Assembly: GCA_001464425.1 (NCBI GenBank)
Contig: LNEK01000020.1
Span: 62,001 to 126,000, forward strand
Source: Alphaproteobacteria bacterium Ga0077535
GTDB lineage: Bacteria > Pseudomonadota > Alphaproteobacteria > Caulobacterales > Aquidulcibacteraceae
Direction of reading: 5' to 3'
Length of the DNA stretch: 64,000 bases
How positions within the stretch are numbered: position 1 is the stretch's first letter; each line of letters opens with the position of its first letter. Positions 45,187 through 54,237 of the stretch are shown here, one piece after another. Made by a program: the position numbers and the translations under genes. The notes beneath the pieces are model-generated. The model was not told the DNA's origin and ran no database searches. It saw nothing but the letters and a program-made list of their open reading frames with translations.

Positions 45187-45837
45187 TCATCGTAGTAGGT
45201 GAAACGCTGCGTAGACGATGGCTCCGTTTATGGCTTGGCCTGCGATGAGCGTGAGCAGCGCGGCCAATAGACGTCGCCACCAAGGACCGACCGCAAAGCT
45301 TGCCCAAGCCCACACAAAATAGAGTAGTGCGGCGATCGTGATCGGCACATTGGCGATCTGCGAGCCAGTCGCTGCCATGATCGCGAGAGAAAGCACGCCG
45401 AGTAGATTCACCTGACCTTGCGAGTAGAAAAGAACGATGAGCGCATCGATGTAGCGCACCTAGAGGCCGAGAAAACACAGCCGCATCGCGAGCGCCACAA
45501 ACGGCAACACGAAGAGTGTGACGAGGGCCGCGTTGTCCAGCAGGAATGCGAGTTCATCAACTTGGGCGCTGATTCCAAGCCGCTCGCGGTAGTTCAAATT
45601 GTCGAGCACAAACCAAGTGGCGGCAACGTTCGCGAGTACGCCGAACAAAAGGTAGCGCCACGGCTTGGCCCATCGCTCGTCGCGCTCGAAAATAAAGCCG
45701 CGCGCAACGGCCCCGGGTTTCCAAACCAAGGCGATGAAAGTGCCGACTAAGCCGCGATCCCATTGCAGTAGATCGTCGCGCACGCCGCGGGCGATTTCGC
45801 CCAGTGTGACCGGGCCGCGCTCGGCCGGCTCAGTCAC
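45187..45837 (-). pseudogene. DUF3667-like membrane protein split by an in-frame TAG
   Basis: Two consecutive readings on the same frame (45460-45837 and 45187-45459) are separated only by the TAG at 45460-45462, between LCFLGL and VRYIDALIV. Together they form one plausible 216-codon polytopic protein with about five hydrophobic segments and an N-terminal cytosolic start resembling DUF3667 (QWDRGLVGTFIALVWKPG, FERDERWAKPWRYLLFG). The GTG start overlaps the rnd stop by 4 bp. Either the gene is broken or the TAG is a sequence error or readthrough site. Its end overlaps the tail of the cyclase fragment. Confidence 0.7.
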
Positions 45838-46988
45838 GTGATCGAGTCCTCCACGAAGACTTTGCCGTCGCGGAGCTTGAGCGCGAGTTTGCCGTGTTTC
45901 AGCGCCAGCGCACGTTCGCCGAACACGCCGCGGCGCCAGCCTTTAAGTGCGGGCACATTGGCGTTGTCGTCGGCGGCGATAGCCTCGACGTCGGCGGCGG
46001 ATGCGATGAGACGCGGGGCGACCTCGTGGGTTTCAGCCTCGTAGCGCAGCAGTACTTTCAGCAGCTCGACCGTAGAGCCGAGGCCCGATGGCAAAGGCGG
46101 CGGACGGTCGTACTTGTAGACTGGGCGATTGGGGTCGCTGAACGCCTTATCAAGCGCTTGGATCAGCTCCTGTGCGGCGCGCGAATTGCCGAAGCCGCGC
46201 GGGACGGCGCGCATACGGTCAAAATCGCCAGCATTTTTCGGGCGCTGTTCGGCGATCTCGTAAAGCGCTTCGTCTTTGACGATGCGGCCGCGCGGAACGT
46301 CGCGCAATTGCGACTGGCGCTCGCGCCACGCCGCGGCGACTTGCAGGCCCAGCACGTAATCGGCCGTGGTTTTGCGGAGCTTCAGTCGCTTCCAGGCGTT
46401 CTCTGGCGTGGTGTCGTAGATGTCTGGGTTGAGCAGGTAGGCATGCTCTTCGTCGAGCCACGAGAGGCGATTGGCGTTCTGCAGCTTCTCGTAAATGCGC
46501 GGATAGATGTCCCGCAAATGGGTGACGTCAGCTAGCGCGTAGGTGAGCTGGTTCTCTGAAAGCGGCCGGCGGCTCCAATCGGTGAAGCGCGATGATTTAT
46601 CGAGGCGGCGCTTCAGCACCTGCTGCACCAGCGCGTCATAGGCGACAGTGTCGCCGTAACCGCACGCCATGGCGGCGATCTGTGTGTCGAACACAGGGTG
46701 CGGCAACTGACCGCCGAGCTTCAGGAAAATCTCGAGATCCTGACGGGCGGCGTGAAACACCTTCAACACCTTGGTGTCGGCCATCAGGTCGAGGAATGGC
46801 GTCAGATCGAGGCCCTCTGCGAGCGGATCGATGACCGCTTCGAAGCCTGGCCCTGCGGCCTGGATCAGGCACAGCTTCGGCCAGTACGTCGTCTCGCGCA
46901 TGAACTCTGTGTCGACGGCGACGAAGGGCAACGTGGCCAGTTCCTGGCGCAGCTCCTCCAGGTCCGACGTTTTGGTGATGACGCGCAT
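45834..46988 (-). CDS. rnd: Ribonuclease D
   Basis: The 384-residue 3'-5' exoribonuclease matures tRNA 3' ends. The DEDD nuclease motifs are visible: FVAVDTEFMRE (Exo I), FHAARQDLEIFL (Exo II) and YALADVTHLRDIYP (Exo III). The HRDC domain lies at about residues 210-290. The protein faces aspS across two other genes. Its stop overlaps the downstream DUF3667-like start by 4 bp. Confidence 0.95.
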   Translation of the reverse strand: MRVITKTSDLEELRQELATLPFVAVDTEFMRETTYWPKLCLIQAAGPGFEAVIDPLAEGLDLTPFLDLMADTKVLKVFHAARQDLEIFLKLGGQLPHPVFDTQIAAMACGYGDTVAYDALVQQVLKRRLDKSSRFTDWSRRPLSENQLTYALADVTHLRDIYPRIYEKLQNANRLSWLDEEHAYLLNPDIYDTTPENAWKRLKLRKTTADYVLGLQVAAAWRERQSQLRDVPRGRIVKDEALYEIAEQRPKNAGDFDRMRAVPRGFGNSRAAQELIQALDKAFSDPNRPVYKYDRPPPLPSGLGSTVELLKVLLRYEAETHEVAPRLIASAADVEAIAADDNANVPALKGWRRGVFGERALALKHGKLALKLRDGKVFVEDSIT

Positions 46989-47067
46989 CAGGGCTGGTTG
47001 GGACGCGCCGGGCCTGGGGTCAAGGCCGGGGCTGGCGCGCGGGTATGATTTGCCCGGAAAGACCGAA

Positions 47068-48000
47068 TTATTGCGCTGCCGGGACGGTGAACTCCTCTCC
47101 TAGCGCGCCCGCCGCCGCCAGACCGCGGAGGTAGGCGTCGTCGTGAGCCGGAACAATGACCAGTTCTGGTTCCGCCGCTGCGAGGTCGTGGAGCGCGCGC
47201 AACTGGCGCAGCACCGCGGGCCGGTCGGGATCGACGCCGGGCATCATAAGGCTGATGAAGCGTGGGCGCCCGCGCGTGTTCTCGATGCTCGACATCACCC
47301 AAGCGATGTCTCCGATGAACAGATATTCGCGCGATGGCGTGCGCACGTAGATCAAGATGGTGCCGGCCGAGTGACCCGGCGCGGCGACGGCGACGATCCC
47401 GGGCGCGATGCGTTGCGGCGTGGCGAAGTCTGCGATGCTGATGCGCGCGATCGATGGGGCGAGTACGCCATCGGGCGCGTGGTCAGGCAGTGCAGCAAGT
47501 TGTGGCGCGGTGAGTTGCAGGCGCCGGGCGATCAGATCAGGCGCAGGATGGCGCGCAATGGCCATGACGTGATCGAGATGCTCGTGGGTAATCAGAACGC
47601 TCTGGGCGCCTGACATCGCATTGATCACGCGATTATAGGCGTCTTCCGAGAAGCTGCCTTCGCCGCGCGACATATCGTCGAGGGTGGCGCGGTCGACAGC
47701 GCCGTCGATAATGATGTCGCCTGTGGGCGTCACTAGCTGAAACGAATTGTACGAGAAGGTGCGCTGGCCATCGAAGGCGCCTGCTTCGGCCGCAAAGCTC
47801 GGCGCCTGGCTCTCGCCGACGAACTCGATGCGGACATCGCTCGGCAGGGTCTCGGGCGCATCGTTGGCGACGAGTGCGCGCATGGCGGCGATATCGATCA
47901 CGCCAGGCGCGCTTGCAGGCGCTTCACCGTCGATCACGAAATACCAAGCCGCGCCAGCGAGTGCGGCCAGCACCACGAGCAATCCAATGAGCTTCTTCAT
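47068..48000 (-). CDS. Exported MBL-fold metallohydrolase
   Basis: The 310-residue protein has an N-terminal membrane or signal segment (LIGLLVVLAALAGAAWYFV) and a metallo-beta-lactamase fold with the HxHxDH motif in LITHEHLDHVMAIARHP. Further metal His residues occur in APGHSAGTILIY and VIVPAHDDAYL. The substrate is unknown; the layout is that of a lactonase- or glyoxalase-like hydrolase. It overlaps the upstream SRAP gene by 4 bp, so both may be made from one transcript. Confidence 0.85.
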   Translation of the reverse strand: MKKLIGLLVVLAALAGAAWYFVIDGEAPASAPGVIDIAAMRALVANDAPETLPSDVRIEFVGESQAPSFAAEAGAFDGQRTFSYNSFQLVTPTGDIIIDGAVDRATLDDMSRGEGSFSEDAYNRVINAMSGAQSVLITHEHLDHVMAIARHPAPDLIARRLQLTAPQLAALPDHAPDGVLAPSIARISIADFATPQRIAPGIVAVAAPGHSAGTILIYVRTPSREYLFIGDIAWVMSSIENTRGRPRFISLMMPGVDPDRPAVLRQLRALHDLAAAEPELVIVPAHDDAYLRGLAAAGALGEEFTVPAAQ

Positions 48001-48638
48001 ATCAGCGCGTCCCCCGCCGGATCTTCTCTTGGGCCTGATAGCACGATCTTCATGCAGTCTGCCGGAAAAGGCTTGGCCAGCTCGAGGGCTTGTTCCGTGG
48101 GGGCTTCGAGCCAGGTGTCGATCTCGTCGCCGGTCAGCATCACGGGCATGGCTTTGGCGTGAATGGGGGCGACGAGCTCATTCGCCTCGGTGGTGAGAAA
48201 GGCGAAGAGCAGGTGCGTGCCTTCCTCCTTGCCACGAATGCCGCTCCACGGCCGCCAAACGCCGGCAAAGCAGAAAAGCGGGCGCTCTTCTGAGAGGGCA
48301 AACCAGTTCGCAACTTTGGGCGACGTGTCGGTGTACTCGCAAAAGCTGGTGACCGGGACGACGCAGCGGAAACGAGGCTGTTCCAGCCAGCCGCGCCAGT
48401 AAGAGGAGCTGGTGTTCCGGATATTGGTGACCGGCCGTGTGCCGCCGCCGGCGGGCGGAAAGCCCCAGCGCATCATGACGGCCTCGCGCAAACCTTCTTT
48501 TGAGGTGCCCACGACGGGCGCCATTTGGTCCGGGAAAATGGCGGGCAGAGGCGGCTGATTGGCGGTGCGATCGCGCATGGCGCGGGTATAGGCGACGAGC
48601 GCCTCACGCGATTTGGTCATGGAATAGAGGTTGCACAT
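47997..48638 (-). CDS. SOS response-associated peptidase (SRAP/YedK)
   Basis: The 213-residue protein belongs to the HMCES/YedK family, which links covalently to abasic sites in single-stranded DNA through its N-terminal Cys2. Here the sequence begins [14 protein letters not shown], so Cys2 is present after Met removal. Other family features are [11 protein letters not shown]-like [13 protein letters not shown] and [13 protein letters not shown] with the catalytic His. It is divergent from aspS and overlaps the MBL gene by 4 bp. Confidence 0.93.
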   Translation of the reverse strand: MCNLYSMTKSREALVAYTRAMRDRTANQPPLPAIFPDQMAPVVGTSKEGLREAVMMRWGFPPAGGGTRPVTNIRNTSSSYWRGWLEQPRFRCVVPVTSFCEYTDTSPKVANWFALSEERPLFCFAGVWRPWSGIRGKEEGTHLLFAFLTTEANELVAPIHAKAMPVMLTGDEIDTWLEAPTEQALELAKPFPADCMKIVLSGPREDPAGDALI

Positions 48639-48742
48639 GCGCGGGGCTGTTCTGCCGGGTCAGGGCGCGCCTTGACAACCCGGCGCCGCGCATGCGCCTG
48701 TCGCGCGAATTTTGGCCCGTTTCCCGACTCGTGGAGCCCTTG

Positions 48743-50545
48743 ATGCACGCCTACCGTTCCCACACCTGCGGCGCCCTCCGCTTGGCCGACGCCGATAAGG
48801 ATGTGCGCCTTTCCGGCTGGGTGCACAGAAAGCGCGATCTGGGCGGGGTGCTCTTCATCGATCTCCGAGACCATTACGGGATCACGCAATTGGTCGCCAA
48901 CCCCGGCTCGCCGGCGTTTGCGCTGTTCGAGCGGCTGCGGGCCGAGAGCGTGGTCAGCGTCGAGGGCAAGGTCGTCGCGCGTGTGGCCGAGACGGTGAAT
49001 AAGGAACTGGCGACGGGCGAGATCGAAGTGCGCTGCGTCAGCGCGGAGATTCTTGGCGCTGCCGAAGAGCTGCCGCTGCCGGTGTTCGGCGAGCCGGACT
49101 ATCCTGAAGAGATTCGCCTGAAGTACCGCTTCCTCGATCTGCGCCGCGAGAAGCTGCACAAGTCGATCCTACTGCGCAGCCAAGTGATCTCCAGCTTGCG
49201 CCGGCGCATGATCGATCAAGGCTTCACCGAGTTTCAGACGCCGATCCTGACGGCGTCGAGCCCAGAAGGGGCGCGCGACTTCCTGGTGCCGTCGCGTCTC
49301 CATCCCGGCAAGTTCTACGCGCTGCCGCAGGCGCCCCAGCAATTCAAGCAGCTGCTGATGGTGGCGGGCTTCGACAAGTATTTCCAAATCGCGCCGTGCT
49401 TCCGCGATGAAGACGCGCGCGCCGACCGTTCGCCGGGCGAGTTCTATCAACTCGATTTCGAGATGAGCTTCGTCACGCAGGAAGACGTGTTCAACGCCAT
49501 CGGCCCGGTGCTCGCCGGCGTGTTCGAGGAGTTCGGCAACGGCAAGCGCGTGACGCCAGCCAACGAATTTCCGCGTATTCCGTACGCGGAGGCGATCTCG
49601 AAATACGGCTCCGACAAGCCGGACCTGCGCAACCCCTTAGTGCTGGCGGATGTCAGCGAGCATTTCCGCGGCGGCGGCTTTGGTCTGTTCGCCCGCATTC
49701 TGGAAAAGCCGAAGCATGCGGTGTGGGCGATCCCGGCGCCGAACGGCGGCTCGCGCGCCTTCGCCGACCGCATGAATTCTTGGGCGCAAGGCGAAGGGCA
49801 ACCGGGCCTTGGCTATATCTTCTGGCGCGAAGGCGAAGAAGGCGGCGCGGGCCCGATCGCGAAGAACATTGGCCCGGAAAAGGCCGAAGCGATCCGTACT
49901 CAGCTTGGCTTGAAGGTCGGCGATGCGGCGTTCTTCGTCGCTGGCGATCCGGCGGTGTTTTACAAGTTCGCCGGCCTCGCCCGTAACAAGGTCGCCGATG
50001 AGCTGAATCTCTCGGACAAGGACCAGTTCAAATTCTGCTGGATCGTCGATTTCCCGATGTACGAGTGGAGTGAGGAAGAAAAGCGCATCGACTTCTCCCA
50101 CAACCCGTTTTCGATGCCGAACTTCGATCACGAGAAGTTCTTGGCGCTCGATGTGAATGACCGCGACACGATCGAGAACATCACCGCGTTCCAGTACGAC
50201 ATCGTCTGCAATGGCGTGGAGCTCTCGTCCGGCGCGATCCGTAACCACAAGCCGGAAATCATGATCAAGGCGTTCGAGATCGCGGGCTACGGCAAGGAAG
50301 TGGTCGAGGAAAAGTTCGGCGGCATGCTGAACGCCTTCCGCTATGGCGCGCCGCCGCACGGCGGTTCTGCGCCGGGCGTGGACCGCATCGTCATGCTGCT
50401 GGCGGGCGTCGACAACATCCGCGAAGTCATCGTCTTCCCGTTCAACCAGCAAGCCCAAGACTTGATGATGAACGCGCCGGGCGAAGTGACGCCGAAGCAG
50501 CTGAAAGAGCTGCACATCCGCGTGGTGGAGCAGCAGAAGACCTAG
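48743..50545 (+). CDS. aspS: Aspartyl-tRNA synthetase
   Basis: The 600-residue class IIb synthetase has an N-terminal OB fold ([20 protein letters not shown]), class II motif 2 with [19 protein letters not shown], a GAD insertion domain and motif 3 near [11 protein letters not shown]. The ATG at 48743 is used; the frame to 48500 is an artefact. The bacterial-type insertion suggests either a discriminating or a non-discriminating AspRS; I cannot tell which from the sequence. Confidence 0.96.
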   Translation: MHAYRSHTCGALRLADADKDVRLSGWVHRKRDLGGVLFIDLRDHYGITQLVANPGSPAFALFERLRAESVVSVEGKVVARVAETVNKELATGEIEVRCVSAEILGAAEELPLPVFGEPDYPEEIRLKYRFLDLRREKLHKSILLRSQVISSLRRRMIDQGFTEFQTPILTASSPEGARDFLVPSRLHPGKFYALPQAPQQFKQLLMVAGFDKYFQIAPCFRDEDARADRSPGEFYQLDFEMSFVTQEDVFNAIGPVLAGVFEEFGNGKRVTPANEFPRIPYAEAISKYGSDKPDLRNPLVLADVSEHFRGGGFGLFARILEKPKHAVWAIPAPNGGSRAFADRMNSWAQGEGQPGLGYIFWREGEEGGAGPIAKNIGPEKAEAIRTQLGLKVGDAAFFVAGDPAVFYKFAGLARNKVADELNLSDKDQFKFCWIVDFPMYEWSEEEKRIDFSHNPFSMPNFDHEKFLALDVNDRDTIENITAFQYDIVCNGVELSSGAIRNHKPEIMIKAFEIAGYGKEVVEEKFGGMLNAFRYGAPPHGGSAPGVDRIVMLLAGVDNIREVIVFPFNQQAQDLMMNAPGEVTPKQLKELHIRVVEQQKT

Positions 50546-50548
50546 CCG

Positions 50549-51094
50549 CTAATCGCACACCCGCACGCGCAGCCCGCGGGGCAAGCGCGTGCGGCGGTCA
50601 CCGCAGGCGCGGTCGAGCTGTGGCTGGGTCAGCCCTTGAGCGGTGCGGAGATCGGCGCCGGAAATGTCGGCGGCTTCGAAATTCATGCGGCTGACATTGG
50701 CTTCGGTGAAGTCAGCGCGGCGGAAATTCGCCCCGCGCGCGTCGGCGTTATTCAGCATGGCGCGTGCAAACACAGCGCGCGGGCACACGGCGCCGACAAG
50801 GCGGCTGCGGCGCATATCGGCGTCGGTGAAATTTGCGTCGGCGAACTCGGAGCCGGAGGCGTTGGCGCGCATCAAGACGGCGCTCGAAAAATCGCTGTTG
50901 TTGAAATTGGAGTCGCTCAGCCGTGCGCCGGCGAGGATGCGGCCGGAAAGATCACAGCCTTCGCAGGCGCCGCCATAGCTCGGCGCGAGATCAACGCGCG
51001 GTTTGCCGAACGGCCAAAACGCAGCCGCGTCCGCTGCCCAGATCGCGGAAACCGCGATGGCCGCGACGAGGGCGGTGCGCAAATGTGTCAACAC
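50549..51094 (-). CDS. Exported pentapeptide-repeat protein
   Basis: The 181-residue product has a signal peptide (TALVAAIAVSAIWAADAAA), a CEGCDLSG segment and a run of A(D/N)LXX-type pentapeptide repeats (about residues 45-150, e.g. ADMRRSRLVGA, ANFRRADFTEANVSRMNFEA), which form a right-handed quadrilateral helix. The C-terminal GLTQPQLDRACGDRRTRLPRGL is shared in pattern with the neighbouring gene. The function is unknown; most such proteins with a signal are uncharacterised. Confidence 0.85.
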   Translation of the reverse strand: MLTHLRTALVAAIAVSAIWAADAAAFWPFGKPRVDLAPSYGGACEGCDLSGRILAGARLSDSNFNNSDFSSAVLMRANASGSEFADANFTDADMRRSRLVGAVCPRAVFARAMLNNADARGANFRRADFTEANVSRMNFEAADISGADLRTAQGLTQPQLDRACGDRRTRLPRGLRVRVCD

Positions 51095-51167
51095 GGCGCC
51101 GGAATTAGGCGCGTTGGCACAAACTCGCTAGTGAACATGCAGTAAGCGAGAATTGTTACCTATTGTT

Positions 51168-51692
51168 TCAGCAGGCGGGGATAGTCATGCCTTGCGGAAG
51201 CGTGGTCGTTGCGTCGCCGCACGCGGTGGCGAGCTGGCCCTGTGTGAGGCCGATCGCTTCGGCCATCTCGGCGCCTGAGAAGTTAGCGCCGGTCAGAACG
51301 GCGCCGTTGAAGCGGGCGCCGCCGAGATAAGCGCCGACGAAGGTCGCGCCCTCGAGGTTAGTTTCGGTGAGATCAGCGCCGGAAAGGCGCGCACCGAAGA
51401 AATTGGTCAGCGACATGTTGGCGCCGTGGAAGCGGGCGCGATCCGCCGTAGCCAAGGAGAGATCGGCTTGGCGAATGCGTGCGCCGGAGAAGTTGCGCCC
51501 GGCGACCGATTGGTACGCCAGGTCGATCTGGAAGAGATCGCAGTTGGCGCACGGCGCGCCAGCGCGGACGCGGGCGGCGATGGCGTCGCGCTCAGTTTGA
51601 TTGGTGATTGGGCCTCCTGTCGCCGAAGGCGCCTCGGCGAAGGCCGGGGTGGCGAGAGCGAACAGGCATGCGAAAAGCGCGGCGCGTTTCAT
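51168..51692 (-). CDS. Exported pentapeptide-repeat protein, paralog
   Basis: The 174-residue product starts at the ATG at 51692 with a signal peptide (AALFACLFALATPAFA); the frame to 51743 is rejected. It has CANCDLFQIDL and then pentapeptide repeats (ARIRQADLSLATADRARFHG, ADLTETNLEGATFVGAYLG) and ends with GLTQGQLATACGDATTTLP, the same terminal pattern as the gene at 50549. The two are tandem paralogs separated by 73 bp. Confidence 0.85.
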   Translation of the reverse strand: MKRAALFACLFALATPAFAEAPSATGGPITNQTERDAIAARVRAGAPCANCDLFQIDLAYQSVAGRNFSGARIRQADLSLATADRARFHGANMSLTNFFGARLSGADLTETNLEGATFVGAYLGGARFNGAVLTGANFSGAEMAEAIGLTQGQLATACGDATTTLPQGMTIPAC

Positions 51693-51757
51693 AATGGCGC
51701 AACTCCAACGAGGTTGCGCGAAGCTTCGCAGGAGATGCGCCAAGCGCGGCAGTGCTC

Positions 51758-54139
51758 CTAGTGGCCGGCGCTCATCGCCTGCGCCGCCCGCGCCCGGGCT
51801 TGCTCAACGTAGATGGGCGTGACGCGTTCTTCGAGCGCCGCGGCGCGCGTCGCGGCGGCTTCGTCGCCGTGGGCGGCGGCGAGGGTGAACCAGAACAGCG
51901 CTTCGGCTGGATCAGCGGTGACGCCGCGGCCCTGCTCGTAAAGGACGCCCAGATTGTATTGGCTGTCGGTGAGACCGTGCGCGGCGGCTTGGCGAAACCA
52001 TCGGAAGGCGGTGACGGGGTTGGCGTCGGCGCCCTCGCCGCGGGCGTAGTAAACACCGAGATCGTGCATGGCGTTTATCTCGCCGGCATTCGCGGCGCGT
52101 TCAGTCCAAGCGCGGGCTTCATCGAGATTGGCGTTCACGCCTTCGCCCCGTTCGTAGAGTTTGGCCAAATGATATTGCGCTGGGGCGAAACCAGCTTCGG
52201 CGAGCGCGCGCAGACGCGGAAGGCCTTGCTGTGGATCGGCGTCGAAAGCGGCGCGCGCGGCGGTGAAGGCGGCAGCGTGATCGATAGGCGTCATTGCAGG
52301 TGACGTGGCTTGCACGCGGGCTGGCTCGGCGGCCTGCGCTTCGGGGCGGAGGTGGTCAATATTCCACGCGCAGAGTGTGAGCATGACGACGAGCGCCGTC
52401 GCTGCGCGCAAGGCGGGACTGGTGCGACGTTGCTGTGGCGGCGGCGCCCGTTTGGCGCTTGCACGGGCGGCGTCGCGAGCGCGCGCCAGATAATCTGCCC
52501 CGCGCACGCCCGCTCGCCCACGCGCGTGTTTCAGCCGTTGGAGCGTACCGCGGACGCCTTCCGCAAGCGCCGCTTTCGGGAGCGCCTCGGCTTCAACGCT
52601 GCGGGACGTGGGTTCCGCGAGGGGGTCGCGGCCGGTGAGCAACGCGGCAAGTTCGTCGATTGCCTTCGCCATCTTCGAATTTGGCGCGACCTCGCCAATC
52701 ATTTTTCCTTCAAGCGCGGCTTGTCCCAGCAGCGCCGGATCGAACGCGAACGAGAATGGCGGCTCAAGGCAGAGCGCGCCGGAAAAATCTTTGAACGTGA
52801 TTTCTGGCCGCTTCGGAACGCCGACCATGGACATCACAACGATGGGCGCGATTTCGGGCCGCGCTGTCTTCAGCGCTTCGAGCATGCTTTTGGCGCTGCT
52901 CAAGCTTGCGAGATCGGGGCCGGTGACGATGACGACGTCGTCCGCTTTGAGCAGCGCGTCCTTTATCCAGCTTGTCCAGGCGTGCGGGAGGTCGAGGACA
53001 ACGTAGGGACTGGTGCGGCGCACGCGGGTGATGAGGCTTTGGAGCGCCGTGTCTTCTAGCGCGAAAGTGCGCTGCAGTTTTGCCGGGGCGGAGAAGATTT
53101 GCAGGCGCGGCGTAGGGCGCGCGGGGATGGCGTCCAGCAGGTCTTCGTCAGCACTGGCGGCCTCCAGCACGTCTGCGAGTGAGCGGGCTGGCGTCTGCCC
53201 AAAAGCCAGCGCGGCCGCGCCGAAAGAGAGATCTAGATCCACAATAGCGGCGCCGGCGTGTTGGCGTTCGGCAATCGACCAGGCGAGATTGTGGGCGATC
53301 GTGGAGGCGCCGACGCCGCCGCGCGCACCGATGACAGCGACCACACGCGAATTGTCGGTCTCGGCGTAGAGCCGGCAGATAGACTGCGCGAGCGCATCCG
53401 CGCTGAGCGGCGGGACGATGTATTCGTTGACTCCGCGCGCTGCGAGTTCACGCAGCAAGCTTATGTCGTTCACGGCGCCGAGCACGATGATCTTGGCGCC
53501 TTGCTTGACGGCCGGGGCCAGCGCATCGAGGCGCGGCAGCATGGCGGCGGCGCTCAGGTTGGTGTCGATAACGAAGAGGTCTGGCGTGTCAGTGGCGACC
53601 CGCGTCGCCGCCGCTTCGACGCCGCCGCGATCGACGTCCATGCGCGCTCGGCGCAGGAGCGGATGGTGCAGCAGTGGCGCGACTAGGTTTTCTGCAATCT
53701 CGGTGCGGTCCCAGCACACGTAGATGCTGATTGGCGGCGCTGGGGCATGGGCGCCCGCTTCTTCCGCGCGGGGAGCGAGCGGCGCGACGATGCTCGGCGT
53801 TGTGAGCAGCAGCGCATCAGTTTCGGGGCGTTCGTCAGCGTTCAGTAGCGAAGGCTTATGGAGATGCGGCGCCTGAAAGATTTCATCGTCCATCTCGGGC
53901 GCATCGAAAGGAGGAGCATCAGTATCGTCCTCCGTGTTGAGTAGGAGCTCAGATGTGTTTGGCGGCGGCGCAGTGTTGTCCTCGAAGGCAAACGGCTCCG
54001 CAGTTTCGCCGAGGATGAAATCATCTTCGGCGTCGAACGCGACGTCTGCCGCGAACGCCGCCGTCCTACCTGGACTCACGAGCCGGCCGGCTTGTCGGCG
54101 GGAGCGCGAGCGGGCTTTTTTGCTTCCTGCGGTGAGCAT
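51758..54139 (-). CDS. CpaE-like ATPase fused to a periplasmic Sel1-repeat domain
   Basis: A 793-residue fusion, with the ATG at 54139 preferred over a TTG at 54181. Residues about 1-135 are acidic and disordered. Residues 137-256 resemble an atypical receiver domain (ISIYVCWDRTEIAENLVAPL). A MinD/ParA-like ATPase follows (about 265-506, GARGGVGASTIAHNLAWSI), whose P-loop lacks the usual Lys, as I recall for CpaE/TadZ proteins. A single membrane helix lies at about 575-593. Three Sel1 repeats at about 639-759 (LAKLYERGEGVNANLDEARA and relatives) would be periplasmic. No tad/cpa pilus genes are near. CpaE placement is family knowledge; the role of the fusion is inference. Confidence 0.85.
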   Translation of the reverse strand: MLTAGSKKARSRSRRQAGRLVSPGRTAAFAADVAFDAEDDFILGETAEPFAFEDNTAPPPNTSELLLNTEDDTDAPPFDAPEMDDEIFQAPHLHKPSLLNADERPETDALLLTTPSIVAPLAPRAEEAGAHAPAPPISIYVCWDRTEIAENLVAPLLHHPLLRRARMDVDRGGVEAAATRVATDTPDLFVIDTNLSAAAMLPRLDALAPAVKQGAKIIVLGAVNDISLLRELAARGVNEYIVPPLSADALAQSICRLYAETDNSRVVAVIGARGGVGASTIAHNLAWSIAERQHAGAAIVDLDLSFGAAALAFGQTPARSLADVLEAASADEDLLDAIPARPTPRLQIFSAPAKLQRTFALEDTALQSLITRVRRTSPYVVLDLPHAWTSWIKDALLKADDVVIVTGPDLASLSSAKSMLEALKTARPEIAPIVVMSMVGVPKRPEITFKDFSGALCLEPPFSFAFDPALLGQAALEGKMIGEVAPNSKMAKAIDELAALLTGRDPLAEPTSRSVEAEALPKAALAEGVRGTLQRLKHARGRAGVRGADYLARARDAARASAKRAPPPQQRRTSPALRAATALVVMLTLCAWNIDHLRPEAQAAEPARVQATSPAMTPIDHAAAFTAARAAFDADPQQGLPRLRALAEAGFAPAQYHLAKLYERGEGVNANLDEARAWTERAANAGEINAMHDLGVYYARGEGADANPVTAFRWFRQAAAHGLTDSQYNLGVLYEQGRGVTADPAEALFWFTLAAAHGDEAAATRAAALEERVTPIYVEQARARAAQAMSAGH

Positions 54140-54190
54140 GCGTGCGCGACTTGTGACCGTTGGGACCGCAAGCCTTCGCAAACAATCGTT

Positions 54191-54213
54191 GCAACGCGAT
54201 TAGGGAACGTTGC
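54191..54213. terminator. Weak hairpin between the NrdJ-like and CpaE-Sel1 genes
   Basis: Arms GCAACG (54191-54196) and CGTTGC (54208-54213) can pair around an AT-richer loop in the 98-bp gap. It could end the NrdJ-like transcript on the minus strand. The stem is only 6 bp and no T-run is convincing, so the call is weak. The overlapping CGTTGCAACG palindrome at 54187-54196 is an alternative reading. Confidence 0.25.
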
Positions 54214-54237
54214 TAATTCGTGTTCACCGTACGCGCA

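Noticed and set aside
48672-48677. TTGACA upstream of aspS as a -35 box
   Set aside because: No acceptable -10 sequence at 16-18 bp, so a promoter is not supported.
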